A stretch of DNA of 64,000 nucleotides from DATFVJ01 sp963851085 (GCA_963851085.1 CAWKNX010000011.1:186001-250000); one strand, 5' to 3'. Positions 24,301 to 33,175 are shown, counted from the first letter of the stretch. A program made the numbers and translations. Notes: generated from the letters alone by a model not told the origin.

Positions 24301-25857
24301 TCACCCGGGCGGGGAGATCCAGGCCCGGTAGGCGGCAGTGAGCGCCGCCCGGCGGCTCGGCTCGGCGAGCACGTCGGTGTTGTCGGCCCATTGCTCGACG
24401 CAGCCGACCCCCGGCGGCAGCCGTGCCACCTCCGGGTCGGTGATCTCGGCCAGCAGGCTCTCGTGCATCGCTGAGTCAACGCCGCGGTAGGGCCGGTCGA
24501 AGAAGGAGATCACCCCTCGCGCCGGCGTGCGCATACCCCGTGCGCGCTGGAGGCTCAGCATCGTCTCGATGGCGGCGGCGAGCGCGTCTTCGCGCTGCCT
24601 CCAGTGCTCCGCGCATGCCAAAGTGGTAATGAGACCAGCCAGCGGAGGCGCGCTCGGCAGTGCGGCGAACATGGCGCCGAACCATTTGCCGTACGGGTGC
24701 CACCGGCGGTCCAGCAGAAACGCCTGCCGCATCAGGTCGCGTGCGAGTGAGGCGGAAAGCAGCCGTGAGCCGAGTTCGTCGCCGAGCTGGCCGGTGCGGC
24801 CCAATAGTGGCATGTCCTGTGAGATCCGCTGCCAGCCAGCCGCGAGTATGTAGCGGTCGATGTCGGGCGGATACCAGCGGAGCAGCGCCCTGACGGGTCC
24901 GAGTTCGCTGGTCTGATCGGCGAATACCGGCCCGGCCGTTACCTCGAGCATGCCCTGCCCGGTCATCGTGAGCCAATCGAGCACGGACAGTCCATGCACC
25001 GGGTTGACACCCAACCGGGAGGCCGCGAACCGCCCGACAGTGGCGACCTCGACGCGATGGGTGACATCGGCGTCCCATGTCGTGGCGAACCTGACGGGCC
25101 ACCCTCGGTAGCTGTCCGGCAGGTCGCGCTGGAGCAGTTCGCCAATCCGTCCGATGACCACCCGGTCGGTTTCGTCGACCAGCACAGTCAGCCGGCATCC
25201 CCAGTCGTGATCACGGCTCATTTGGTCATCGAGCCCGAGCACGTCCGAGCCCGAGCCGAGCCGCGCCGCCGCGTACCGCAACCCTGGCAGCTCGCGCTGG
25301 AGCAGTGGGCCCACCACCTCCGCGTGAAATGCCCGCGCGAGCCCCGCACCGGTCGGCCCCGCACCAGCCGGGTTCGCACCGCTCAGGTCCGCACCGGTCG
25401 GGCCCGCGCCAGCCGGGTCCGCACCGCTCAGGTCCGCACCGGTCGGGCCCGCACCAGCCGGGTCCGCACCGCTCAGGTCCGCACCGGTCGGCCCCGCGCC
25501 AGCCGGGTTCGCACCGGTCAGCCTCGCACCGGTCAGCCTCGCACCGGTCAGCCCCGCACCGGTCAGCCCCGCACCGCCGTCTCGGTCATCCGGCTGACGC
25601 TTGTTGCCCACGGCTGCCGAGCAAAACGCACAACCCCGCCGCTGTCCACTGGGTATCGCGTCCGGCGACCCCGCCGCCTCCGCCGCCTCCGCCGCCTCCG
25701 CCGCCTCCGCCCCGCCTCCGCCGCCTCCGTCTCCTCCGACCCCGCCGACCCCGACCCCCCCCGGACCCCCCGATGACCCCGCCCCCAGCGCCGGGCCCGC
25801 CAACATCGCGCGGCTGGCAGGCCGCTGCGCTGCGGTAGGGTCGTGCTGGCCGGACAC
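24301..25857 (-). CDS. DUF4037 domain protein with repetitive N-terminal region
   Basis: Up to 518 residues. From about residue 175 to the end it matches DUF4037 (FHAEVVGPLLQRELPGLRYA, then RLGSGSDVLGLDDQMSRDHD), a nucleotidyltransferase-like fold; GSGSDVLG and DHD fit the G-S...D-x-D active-site pattern. The N-terminal part is unusual: EAAEAAEAAEAA, poly-Gly, then tandem units of 5 residues (GA-x-L-TGA, GADLSG) and 15 residues, reminiscent of pentapeptide repeats. Start uncertain because the repeats blur any signal; an internal start just before FHAEVV is possible. Divergent from tdh. Biological role unknown. Confidence 0.7.
   Translation of the reverse strand: MSGQHDPTAAQRPASRAMLAGPALGAGSSGGPGGVGVGGVGGDGGGGGGAEAAEAAEAAEAAGSPDAIPSGQRRGCAFCSAAVGNKRQPDDRDGGAGLTGAGLTGARLTGARLTGANPAGAGPTGADLSGADPAGAGPTGADLSGADPAGAGPTGADLSGANPAGAGPTGAGLARAFHAEVVGPLLQRELPGLRYAAARLGSGSDVLGLDDQMSRDHDWGCRLTVLVDETDRVVIGRIGELLQRDLPDSYRGWPVRFATTWDADVTHRVEVATVGRFAASRLGVNPVHGLSVLDWLTMTGQGMLEVTAGPVFADQTSELGPVRALLRWYPPDIDRYILAAGWQRISQDMPLLGRTGQLGDELGSRLLSASLARDLMRQAFLLDRRWHPYGKWFGAMFAALPSAPPLAGLITTLACAEHWRQREDALAAAIETMLSLQRARGMRTPARGVISFFDRPYRGVDSAMHESLLAEITDPEVARLPPGVGCVEQWADNTDVLAEPSRRAALTAAYRAWISPPG
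25360..25575 (-). repeat. 45-bp and 15-bp tandem repeats in the DUF4037 gene
   Basis: A 45-bp unit (encoding ADPAGAGPTGADLSG) occurs about three times, flanked by 15-bp units built on GCACCGGTCAGCC. Both stay in frame. Confidence 0.85.
25668..25740 (-). repeat. CCGCCT microsatellite (poly-Glu/Ala and poly-Gly coding)
   Basis: Runs of CCGCCTCCGCCGCCTCCG encode EAAEAA and GGGG near the N-terminus of the DUF4037 frame, or lie in its leader if translation starts later. Confidence 0.8.
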
Positions 25858-25937
25858 CGTGGTTCGTCCCCCATGACGGGCTTGTGGCGGCGGTCACGGC
25901 AGATGTCAGGCGGGTTATCCCGGGGAGCGGGCGGCGG

Positions 25938-26969
25938 ATGAAGGCTCTGGTCAAAGCGCGCTCCGAGCCCGGGCTGTGGATCGAGGACGTGCCAACCCCC
26001 TCGGTCGGCAGGGACGACGTCCTCATCAGGGTGCTCAAAACCGGTGTTTGCGGCACCGACCTGCACATCTACGAGTGGGACGGCTGGGCGCGGGCCAACG
26101 TGCCCGTGCCGCTCGTCATCGGCCATGAATTCGTCGGCGAGATCGTGGACGCCGGGGCGGACGTGCACGACCTGCGCCTGGGCGATCTCGTGAGCGGTGA
26201 GGGCCACCTTGTCTGCGGCCGGTGCAGGAACTGCATGGCAGGCCGGCGGGTCCAGTGCGCGCGCACGAAAGGGATCGGGGTCAACCATCCTGGCGCGTTT
26301 GCCGAGTTCATCGCGCTTCCCGCGACGAACGTCTGGCGGCACGCTCCGGATATCGACCTCGACGTGGCGGCCATCTTCGACCCCTTCGGCAACGCCGTGC
26401 ACACCGCGCTGACGTTCCCGATTCTCGGCGAGGACGTCCTCATCACGGGTTCGGGCCCAATCGGCCTGATGGCGGCGATCGTGGCCAGGCACGCGGGTGC
26501 CCGGTACATCGTGACCACCGACGTGTCCGAATACCGGCTGGATCTCGCCAGGAAGATCGGGGTGACCCTCGCCGCGGACGTCACGGAGACCACGCTGCGG
26601 GACACCATGCGGCGGCTCGGCATGCGCGAGGGCTTCGACGTCGGGCTGGAGATGTCAGGCAAGCCGGCCGCGCTGCGGGAGATGCTGGCCAACATGACCC
26701 ACGGCGGCAAGATCGCCATGCTCGGCCTGCCGACGGAGGAGTTCGGCATCGACTGGGCCCACCTCGTGACGAACATGATCACTATCAAGGGGATCTACGG
26801 GCGCCAGATGTTCGAGACCTGGTACGAAATGTCGGTCCTGATCCAGTCGGGCGTCGACATCTCCCCGGTCATCACACACAAGTTCGAAGCCGCCGATTTC
26901 GAGCCGGCCTTCGCCACCGTGCGCAGCGCGCAGTGCGGCAAGGTGGTCCTCACCTGGGCTCACCGGTAG
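25938..26969 (+). CDS. tdh: L-threonine 3-dehydrogenase
   Basis: 343 residues, the usual length. Zinc-dependent medium-chain dehydrogenase that oxidises L-threonine to 2-amino-3-ketobutyrate with NAD. Catalytic zinc ligands Cys38 (TGVCGTD), His63 and Glu64 (GHEF); structural zinc Cys93, Cys96, Cys99 and Cys107 (CGRCRNCMAGRRVQC). NAD-binding GSGPIGLMAA. DPFGNAVHTAL is a Tdh hallmark. ATG 25938 chosen over GTG 25884 because the family starts here. Followed by kbl after 27 bases: a two-step threonine-to-glycine operon. Confidence 0.95.
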   Translation: MKALVKARSEPGLWIEDVPTPSVGRDDVLIRVLKTGVCGTDLHIYEWDGWARANVPVPLVIGHEFVGEIVDAGADVHDLRLGDLVSGEGHLVCGRCRNCMAGRRVQCARTKGIGVNHPGAFAEFIALPATNVWRHAPDIDLDVAAIFDPFGNAVHTALTFPILGEDVLITGSGPIGLMAAIVARHAGARYIVTTDVSEYRLDLARKIGVTLAADVTETTLRDTMRRLGMREGFDVGLEMSGKPAALREMLANMTHGGKIAMLGLPTEEFGIDWAHLVTNMITIKGIYGRQMFETWYEMSVLIQSGVDISPVITHKFEAADFEPAFATVRSAQCGKVVLTWAHR

Positions 26970-26996
26970 CACCGACGATCACGAAAGGGCCGGCCA

Positions 26997-28178
26997 GTGT
27001 TTGCGAGCGTCCGGCAGGAGATCCGCGCCGAGCTTGACAAGATCCGCGCGGACGGCCTGTTCAAGGCCGAGCGTGTCATTATCAGCCCGCAGCGGCCCAC
27101 CATCCGGGTCGGCGACGGTGCCGAGGTCCTCAACTTCTGCGCCAACAACTACCTGGGTCTGGCCGACGATCCGCGCATCGTCGAAGCCGCCAAACAGGCC
27201 CTGGACCGCTGGGGCTACGGCCTGGCCAGCGTCCGGTTCATCTGCGGTACCCAGGACGTGCACAAGCAGCTTGAGCAGCGCATCTCCAGCTTCCTCGGCA
27301 CCGAGGACACGATCTTGTATTCGTCGTGCTTCGATGCCAACGGTGGCCTGTTCGAGACGCTCCTCGGCGAGCAGGACGCCGTCATCAGCGACGAACTGAA
27401 CCACGCGTCCATCATCGACGGCGTCAGGCTGAGCAAGGCACGGCGGCTGCGTTACCGCAACCGCGATATGGCCGACCTGGAAGCGCAGCTTCAGGCCAGC
27501 CGCGACGCCAGGCGCAGGCTCATCGCCACCGACGGCGTTTTCTCGATGGACGGCTACGTCGCACCGCTCGACGAGATATGTGATCTCGCTGACCGCTACG
27601 AGGCGATGGTCATGGTCGACGACTCGCACGCGGTCGGGTTCGTCGGCCCGCGTGGCCGCGGCACACCGGAGCTGCACGGCGTCACCGGTCGCGTGGATCT
27701 CGTGACAGGAACGCTGGGCAAGGCCCTGGGCGGGGCGAGCGGCGGCTACACCAGCGGCCGTCAGGAGATCGTCGACCTGCTCCGCCAGCGTTCGAGGCCA
27801 TACCTCTTCTCGAACTCGGTCGCTCCCGCGGTGGTGGGCGCGTCGCTCAAGGTCCTCGACCTGCTGGAGGCCGGCGACGAGCTGCCGGCCCGGCTGCGCG
27901 AGAACACCCGGTGGTTCCGCGAGCGGATGACCGGGCTCGGATTCGACATCCTGCCGGGGGACCACCCGATTGTCCCGGTGATGATCGGTGACGCGGCGCG
28001 TGCGACCCGGATGGCCGACCTGCTCCTGGCCAAGGGCATCTACGTGATCGGGTTCAGCTACCCGGTCGTCCCGATCGGCAAGGCCCGGATCAGGACGCAG
28101 GTGTCGGCCGCGCACACGCGCGACGACCTCGAAGCGGCGGTGGCCGCGTTCGCCGCAGCCCGCGACGAGATGGCCTGA
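26997..28178 (+). CDS. kbl: Glycine C-acetyltransferase (2-amino-3-ketobutyrate CoA ligase)
   Basis: 393 residues. PLP-dependent alpha-oxoamine synthase that cleaves 2-amino-3-ketobutyrate with CoA to glycine and acetyl-CoA. Visible: NFCANNYLGLADDPRIVEAA at the N-terminus, cofactor region DDSHAVGFVGPRGRG, and the PLP lysine (Lys242) in GTLGKALGGASGG. GTG 26997 start, 27 bases after tdh. The pair supplies glycine and acetyl-CoA; the latter would also feed the ethylmalonyl-CoA pathway encoded at the right end. Confidence 0.95.
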   Translation: MFASVRQEIRAELDKIRADGLFKAERVIISPQRPTIRVGDGAEVLNFCANNYLGLADDPRIVEAAKQALDRWGYGLASVRFICGTQDVHKQLEQRISSFLGTEDTILYSSCFDANGGLFETLLGEQDAVISDELNHASIIDGVRLSKARRLRYRNRDMADLEAQLQASRDARRRLIATDGVFSMDGYVAPLDEICDLADRYEAMVMVDDSHAVGFVGPRGRGTPELHGVTGRVDLVTGTLGKALGGASGGYTSGRQEIVDLLRQRSRPYLFSNSVAPAVVGASLKVLDLLEAGDELPARLRENTRWFRERMTGLGFDILPGDHPIVPVMIGDAARATRMADLLLAKGIYVIGFSYPVVPIGKARIRTQVSAAHTRDDLEAAVAAFAAARDEMA

Positions 28179-28262
28179 CCGCGGTCGCACAATCCATATC
28201 CCTAACGGCTGCCGCAGCGTGACGCCCGGGCCAGGGGAAGTGGCCCTAGGGCAGTGTGGCGA

Positions 28263-28400
28263 GTTATCCACAGAGCTGCGTCCACCAAGCGCCCACCCCA
28301 GACCAGTCATCCACAGAACGCGGTTCACCCCTCCCATGCCTCTTGACAACCTGCCAAGATCAGCAGTAGGGCAACGCCCCCAAGGGAGGGCGGGTCTTGT
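28263..28400 (+). repeat. R3 dispersed element, copy B
   Basis: TTATCCACA and TCATCCACA (DnaA-box-like), then CGGTTCACCCCTCCC, CTTGACAACCTGCCAAGATC and AGTAGGGCAACGCCCCCAAG. TTATCCACA equals the classical DnaA box. An R2 core (TATCCCTAACGGCTGCCGCA) lies just before it at about 28198. Fills the kbl-encapsulin gap. Confidence 0.88.
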
Positions 28401-28517
28401 AGGGGTGCATCTGCGGTCCACCCCACCGGCGGACGCACCCCCGGCCTGACTGCCCACGCGGCAGCCGTTAAATGTGTTCGGCTTTCAGCGGATTGGCGGC
28501 TGACACCGGCCTGACGG

Positions 28518-29315
28518 CTATGCGGTGAGCGCTACGGCGGCCTCGCTGGTCCACATGAAGAAGGTCAGCGACTCCTGGAAGTACAGCTCGATGCTGGTGG
28601 CGTCGTGGGACAGATAGCCGATCGACAGGTCCTCGCCGATGTGCAGCTCGTAGTCGCCGCCGCGGGTGGAAAGTACGAAGGCCCCGTCGATGGCGGGTGC
28701 CCAGATGATCTCACCGTCCACGACCCGCGCCAGGTGCTCGTCAATGGGGAAACCGTGATCGGAGGTCTCCGTGACCAGGGTGTAGGCGTCGGCGCTGAGC
28801 AGCACCGAGTATGGGCCGTTGACACCGGCGAGCCGCAGGGACGTCAGCGCCTGGCTGATGATGTTCGGATAGGCGAGCGCGTCGCCGGGCAAGGCCAGGG
28901 CCGGGTTGGAGGAACTGTTCCTGATGCCCACGATCCCGGCCGCCGCGTACCCTTCGAAGATCGTCCTGTCCTCGGCGAAGGCGATGGTCCTCGCGGCGTC
29001 CTTCACCGGCTGCCAGTCCGAGTCCTTTGCCCCGCGCTCGACGTCGTCGACGGCTTGGCGGTCGATGGTGAACGGCACCTGCAACTCGATGATCGGCCGC
29101 GACTGCCGCGCCCGGGCGATGACGCCCTCGGCGGGCGGGTCGATGTCACGCACGTGGCCGGTGCTCGCTGCCGCCAGGGCCCGGCCGCCAGGGCCCAGCA
29201 CATCGACGACCCGGCGCCCCGCCACATGGCGCTTGAAGGTACGCCTGGCCTCCTCATCGATGTCGGCCCAGGCGGCGGCGGAGATGGGCGCGAGTTCGCG
29301 GTGCAGGTTGTTCAT
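28518..29315 (-). CDS. Encapsulin shell protein (family 1)
   Basis: 265 residues, normal for a T=1 encapsulin with HK97-like fold. Typical segments: MNNLHRELAPISAAAWADID at the N-terminus (the helix that binds cargo peptides), RRVVDVLGPGGRALAAASTG, IIELQVPFTIDRQAVDDVER, and NSSSNPALALPGDALAYPNI. It self-assembles into a nanocompartment. Its start overlaps the stop of the DyP gene (ATGA), so cargo and shell are co-translated, and the cargo carries the targeting peptide. Confidence 0.95.
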   Translation of the reverse strand: MNNLHRELAPISAAAWADIDEEARRTFKRHVAGRRVVDVLGPGGRALAAASTGHVRDIDPPAEGVIARARQSRPIIELQVPFTIDRQAVDDVERGAKDSDWQPVKDAARTIAFAEDRTIFEGYAAAGIVGIRNSSSNPALALPGDALAYPNIISQALTSLRLAGVNGPYSVLLSADAYTLVTETSDHGFPIDEHLARVVDGEIIWAPAIDGAFVLSTRGGDYELHIGEDLSIGYLSHDATSIELYFQESLTFFMWTSEAAVALTA

Positions 29316-30418
29316 GACGGGATGCTCCTTTTCAGGCTGCCGATACCCAGGGAACCGTCGGGCAAGACATCGGGTGCGGTGGATGTGTGCTGCGAACTGG
29401 CACCGTCACCTGCCGGTCCGGCCGCCGCGCCGGGTGCGGCGGAGGTTACGGCCCCTGGGGGATCCGGCAGGTTGTCGAGGAAATTAGCGGTCGGTACGAA
29501 AAAGAGCGTTCCGGTGACGGCGGTGGAAAAGTCGAGCACCCGGTCGGTGTTACCCGGCGGGTTGCCGATGAACATGTTCTCGAGCATCCGCTCGGTGACA
29601 CTCGGCGTGGCGGAGTAGCCGATGAAATAGGTGCCGAACTCACCCCGCCCGATCGTCCCGAACGGCATGTTCTCCCGCACGATCTGCCGCTCCGTCCCGT
29701 CAGGCTCGGTGATGGTGTTCGCGGCCACGTGGGAGTTGGCCGGCTTGACGTCGTCAGGAAGCTCGATGTCGGACAGCTTGGTGCGGCCGATCACCATCTC
29801 CTGCGCCTCGACCGGCAGCGCGTTCCACGCCCGCATGTCGTGCACGTATTTCTGCACGATGACGTAGCTCCCGCCGGCGAAGCCCGGGTCCCCGGCGCCG
29901 ATGAAGGCCGCGGCACGGGCAGCCTGGCCGACCGGGTTTTCCGTGCCGTCGACGAAGCCGAGCAGGTCGCGTTCGTCGAAGTACCTGAAGCCGTACACCT
30001 CGTCCGCCACCGTGACCGATCCGGCCAGCCGGCCCATGATCTGCGCCGCGAGCTCGAAGCACAGGTCCGTCTGCCTGGCGCGGATGTGGAAGAGCAGATC
30101 TCCTGGCGTCGAGACCGCATGGTGCCTTTCACCAATCAGTTCACGGAACGGGTGCAGTTCGGCCGGGCGTGGCCCGCTGAAGAGCCGGTCCCAGGCTGCT
30201 GACCCCACGCCCACCACGCAGCCCAGCTCGCCAGTGGGGACGCGGAAGCCCACCGCGCGCCGCAAACCGGCGATGTCGGCAAGGAGATCGCGTACGGCGG
30301 TCTCGGCACCAGGATCGACCGTCACGACCAGGAAGATCGCCGCTTCGCTTGGCGGGCCGAGCACCGGCTGGGATTCGGCCGGCGGGCTTGCTGGGCCGGG
30401 CGGCATCGGCACGGTCAT
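29312..30418 (-). CDS. DyP-type haem peroxidase, encapsulin cargo
   Basis: 368 residues. Dye-decolourising peroxidase fold with the GFVDG motif (154-158, catalytic Asp) in LLGFVDGTENP and the later NSHVAANTI (haem-ligand His) and RENMPFG segments. After the fold ends (FLDNLPDPPG) there is a flexible Ala/Gly/Ser/Pro linker and the C-terminal targeting peptide DGSLGIGSLKRS, the standard signal for loading into encapsulin. Start ATG 30418 with AAGGAG; the 12 codons upstream lack a site. Likely oxidative-stress or aromatic-oxidation role inside the compartment. Confidence 0.95.
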   Translation of the reverse strand: MTVPMPPGPASPPAESQPVLGPPSEAAIFLVVTVDPGAETAVRDLLADIAGLRRAVGFRVPTGELGCVVGVGSAAWDRLFSGPRPAELHPFRELIGERHHAVSTPGDLLFHIRARQTDLCFELAAQIMGRLAGSVTVADEVYGFRYFDERDLLGFVDGTENPVGQAARAAAFIGAGDPGFAGGSYVIVQKYVHDMRAWNALPVEAQEMVIGRTKLSDIELPDDVKPANSHVAANTITEPDGTERQIVRENMPFGTIGRGEFGTYFIGYSATPSVTERMLENMFIGNPPGNTDRVLDFSTAVTGTLFFVPTANFLDNLPDPPGAVTSAAPGAAAGPAGDGASSQHTSTAPDVLPDGSLGIGSLKRSIPS

Positions 30419-30564
30419 GGCTACGCACTCCTTACTTTGCAGACAGCTTCCCATGCCGGGTCAGCCGGCCGCCGTCGGTACCGGGGTGCGGGTGCTCACC
30501 AGCCAGAATGGGCACCTGGATGGGGTCCTCACCCGGGTCCTCACCCGGGGTCCCCACCCGGTCC

Positions 30565-31356
30565 TCACCCGCCGGAAACGGTGGCGTGCATTTCCCACAC
30601 GAGGATCTCGGCCGGATCGGTGGCATTGACCCGCTGCCCGCCGGTCGCGGTGAACCGCACGGCGTCTCCCGCGCCCAGCGCTCCGGCGCCCTCGAGCGTG
30701 ACGTTGCCCCGCGTGACGAACAGGTGCAGGAACGGTGCCTCGGGCAGTTCGACCGTGCCACCGGCGTCCAGGCGGGCCGCGTACAGCGCGGCGTACTTGT
30801 TCTTGATCCGGATGGCGGAGGCGCCGTCGTGCTTGTCCATGCCGGACGCGACAGGTACCAGGCCGCGATGCAGCAACTCGTCGTCGATTTCGAGCTGCTC
30901 GTAACCGGGGGTGATGCCGTCCTCGTCGGGCACCACCCACATCTGCACGAAATGCACCGCCTCGGTGTGCCGCGCCGAGCCGCCCTGGAGGCGCCAAGAG
31001 TCGTTCTTCTCGGAGTGCAGGATCCCGGTGCCCGCGCTCATCCGCTGCGCCAGGCCCGGGTAGATGATGCCGGTGTGGCCGGTGGAGTCCTGGTGGACCA
31101 GGGAGCCCTGCAGAACCCAGGTGACGATCTCCATGTCCTGATGCGGGTGCGTCTCGAAACCGGTCCCGGGCTTGACGATGTCGTCGTTGTTGACGAGCAG
31201 CATGCCGTGATGTGTGTTGAGCGGGTCGTAATGCCGCGAGAACGAGAACGAGTGCTTCGAGTCCAGCCACGACAGCCTGGTTTTGAACCGCTCGTCGCGG
31301 CGGCGTACCTCCACCGTGGGCAGTAGCCGCCCGGCCATGCCGGTCATGCCAGTCAT
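30565..31356 (-). CDS. Pirin-family bicupin
   Basis: 263 residues. Pirin N-terminal cupin with metal-binding FETHPHQDMEIVTWVLQGSL and H-S-E-K-N (GTGILHSEKNDSW), and a C-terminal cupin-like half. Family members are iron-binding and some have quercetinase activity; the role here is unknown. It begins with repeated MTGMTGMAG. It overlaps the upstream 62-residue ORF's stop by one base and is probably translated after it. Confidence 0.88.
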   Translation of the reverse strand: MTGMTGMAGRLLPTVEVRRRDERFKTRLSWLDSKHSFSFSRHYDPLNTHHGMLLVNNDDIVKPGTGFETHPHQDMEIVTWVLQGSLVHQDSTGHTGIIYPGLAQRMSAGTGILHSEKNDSWRLQGGSARHTEAVHFVQMWVVPDEDGITPGYEQLEIDDELLHRGLVPVASGMDKHDGASAIRIKNKYAALYAARLDAGGTVELPEAPFLHLFVTRGNVTLEGAGALGAGDAVRFTATGGQRVNATDPAEILVWEMHATVSGG

Positions 31357-31544
31357 CAGGCTCCCTCGTCCGTGGAGATCGCGGCGCCGGCGACCGCGAT
31401 GACGGGCGCGGCCGTAGTGACGTGCAGTTGCGCGCAGTGCTGGTCGGCAATCTCGGCGCAGATTTCCGCCGCCTGCTCGCAGATCGGGTTACCCAGGTCG
31501 GCGGCGTTGAGCGCCATGATCATCTTGTACTTGAGATCTTCCAC
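31356..31544 (-). CDS. Small hypothetical protein upstream of pirin
   Basis: 62 residues from GTG 31544: VEDLKYKMIMALNAADLGNP, then ICEQAAEICAEIADQHCAQL and a hydrophobic end (VTTAAPVIAVAGAAI). Helical with three Cys. Its stop overlaps the pirin start (TGATG). No family recognised; coupling with pirin suggests a shared role. Confidence 0.55.
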   Translation of the reverse strand: MEDLKYKMIMALNAADLGNPICEQAAEICAEIADQHCAQLHVTTAAPVIAVAGAAISTDEGA

Positions 31545-31704
31545 AGCTATCGTCCCGCCATCAGCATGTCCGGCCCGTGCAGTCGGGGCGCGCCGGCTCG
31601 CACGGACGTCGCCGCGATGCCGGCGCGCCATCGCCCACGGCCGCCTGAGCCGCGGGCCCGCCTGGGATCGGCACCGCCCTCGTATCCGAGGACAGCGGCT
31701 CGAT

Positions 31705-31842
31705 CTAAGGCCGGCGGTGCTGGGCGCGCCCACATACCCCTATTAGACCTGTTTCACGCCGCGGCCAGGGCACGTTACCGCCCAACGCCCTGTGCGGGCC
31801 TTGGTGTTGGGTGACGATTTCCAGGGCGGATCCGCTGGTCAT
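31705..31842 (-). CDS. Short ORF with strong ribosome binding site, probably a gene fragment
   Basis: ATG 31842 is preceded by AAGGAG at ideal spacing and opens MTSGSALEIVTQHQGPHRAL, 45 residues in all. The frame before it (ending PAGASPDVAAEILGDARPQP) stops exactly at this start. It reads like the beginning of a longer protein that has been cut off. Function unknown. Confidence 0.35.
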   Translation of the reverse strand: MTSGSALEIVTQHQGPHRALGGNVPWPRRETGLIGVCGRAQHRRP

Positions 31843-32056
31843 CAGCTTCGTTCTCCTTGGGGCGGTGGCTGGGGTCTGGCGTCGCCGAGGATCTCGGCGG
31901 CGACGTCTGGCGACGCGCCGGCGGGCATCGCGGGAATGCTTTCGCAGCATGTTGAAGGCGGCGAACAGGCCTTCCAGGAATTGATCCTGAACCGCTGTGC
32001 TGCCTGGCACCGCCCTGAAACTGGCACGGCCCTGAAACTGGCACAGCCAGGAATCC

Positions 32057-32995
32057 TCAGCGCGGCAGCCGGAATTCCGCGTAGACGGCACGGTGATCGC
32101 TGCCCGGCACGACGTGCACCGAGGTCGTGAGCACGGCACAACGTGGATCGACGATGACGTGATCGATCGTCAGCAGCGCGAGTCTGTCCCCGGGACCCCA
32201 CGTGGGGACCAGTCCATTACCCACCTGGGCGGCGGCATCGACGTGGCCGAGGCGCAGCAGTCGGCGGAACTGCGCATGATCGAGGGTGGCGTTGAAGTCC
32301 CCGGCAAGCACGCGGGGGGGATCGGCGGGCGGCGGCAGGACCGCCAGTTCCTCCCGCCACCGGGCGACCTTGCGCCGCGATGACAGCGGGGTCGGCGGGT
32401 GCGGGTGGACACAGACAAGCTCCACGCGCTGCCCGGTCGGCAGTTCAAGCCGTGCGGTGGGCTGCGCCACGGGGATGGGCGTGAGCGCCAGCCCTTCGGC
32501 CAGCGGGAAACGCGCGTATATGCCACCGCCGTGCGTACGGTCGGCCCGGACGTCCGTCACCTTGTACGGGAGCAGGCCGTCCAGCCCTGCCTGCTTGAAC
32601 CGCGTCAGCGCGTCGTCGGTGAGTTCCTGCAGGAACAGCACGTCGGCACCGGCCCGCCGCACGAGATCGACGACAGTCTCCGCCGACGCGCGCCCGGCCA
32701 GCAGGTTCGCGGTGAGCACGCGCAGGACAGGCCCGTGTGCCTCCGGCTGCCGCCGCCGCACCGCACGCGGAAGCACCACCGCGGTCAGCGCCGCCCCGGC
32801 GAGCGCGGCGACGCCTGCCGCTGCCTTGCGCCGCGCGAGCAGCGACGCCAGGGGCGCGGCGGCGGCGGCGTACGGAGTGAACGACAGCAACGGGGCCACG
32901 GGAGCCTCGAGGCGGCGAAGGCGATCGGCGCCACCCAGCCGGAGCACCGCCCACCCGGCGACGCAACCGGCGGCGGCCCACGAGATGGGTTTCAT
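32057..32995 (-). CDS. Endonuclease/exonuclease/phosphatase-family protein with membrane N-terminus
   Basis: 312 residues. N-terminal 75 residues hold two hydrophobic segments, so the enzyme is probably membrane-attached. The EEP domain follows: VLTANLLAGRASAETVVDLV, VLFLQELTDDALTRF (catalytic Glu), LVCVHPHPP, VLAGDFNATLDHAQFRRLL (Asp, Asn), IDHVIVD, and SDHRAVYAEFRL (Asp-His). All catalytic residues are visible. Outward-facing phosphodiesterase or nuclease is likely; substrate unknown. Confidence 0.85.
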   Translation of the reverse strand: MKPISWAAAGCVAGWAVLRLGGADRLRRLEAPVAPLLSFTPYAAAAAPLASLLARRKAAAGVAALAGAALTAVVLPRAVRRRQPEAHGPVLRVLTANLLAGRASAETVVDLVRRAGADVLFLQELTDDALTRFKQAGLDGLLPYKVTDVRADRTHGGGIYARFPLAEGLALTPIPVAQPTARLELPTGQRVELVCVHPHPPTPLSSRRKVARWREELAVLPPPADPPRVLAGDFNATLDHAQFRRLLRLGHVDAAAQVGNGLVPTWGPGDRLALLTIDHVIVDPRCAVLTTSVHVVPGSDHRAVYAEFRLPR

Positions 32996-33063
32996 AGTCC
33001 CCCGATCGGCGCCTCGCTCGCTTCAACACTACGGCCCCTCCCAGCACGTTTGGCACAGCCTGC

Positions 33064-33175
33064 GCTGTCCACAGGCAGTCACGGAGTTACCCACAGGACC
33101 GCGTTCGCCCTCCCGCACCCCTTGACAACCCGCAAGAATCAGCAGTAGGGCAAAGCCCCCATAGGGCGGGTGGGC
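33064..33175 (+). repeat. R3 dispersed element, copy C
   Basis: CTGTCCACA and TTACCCACA, then CGCGTTCGCCCTCCCGCACC, CTTGACAACCCGCAAGAATC and AGCAGTAGGGCAAAGCCCCC. The most diverged of the three copies. Upstream of the EEP-family gene. Confidence 0.8.

Noticed and set aside
25360..25575. True pentapeptide-repeat (Qnr-like) domain
   Set aside because: The central Leu/Phe position is often Pro and the number of regular coils is small, so a repeat-expanded linker is more likely.
26979..28457. Minus-strand frame of 492 codons over kbl
   Set aside because: Antisense shadow of a strongly supported PLP enzyme gene.
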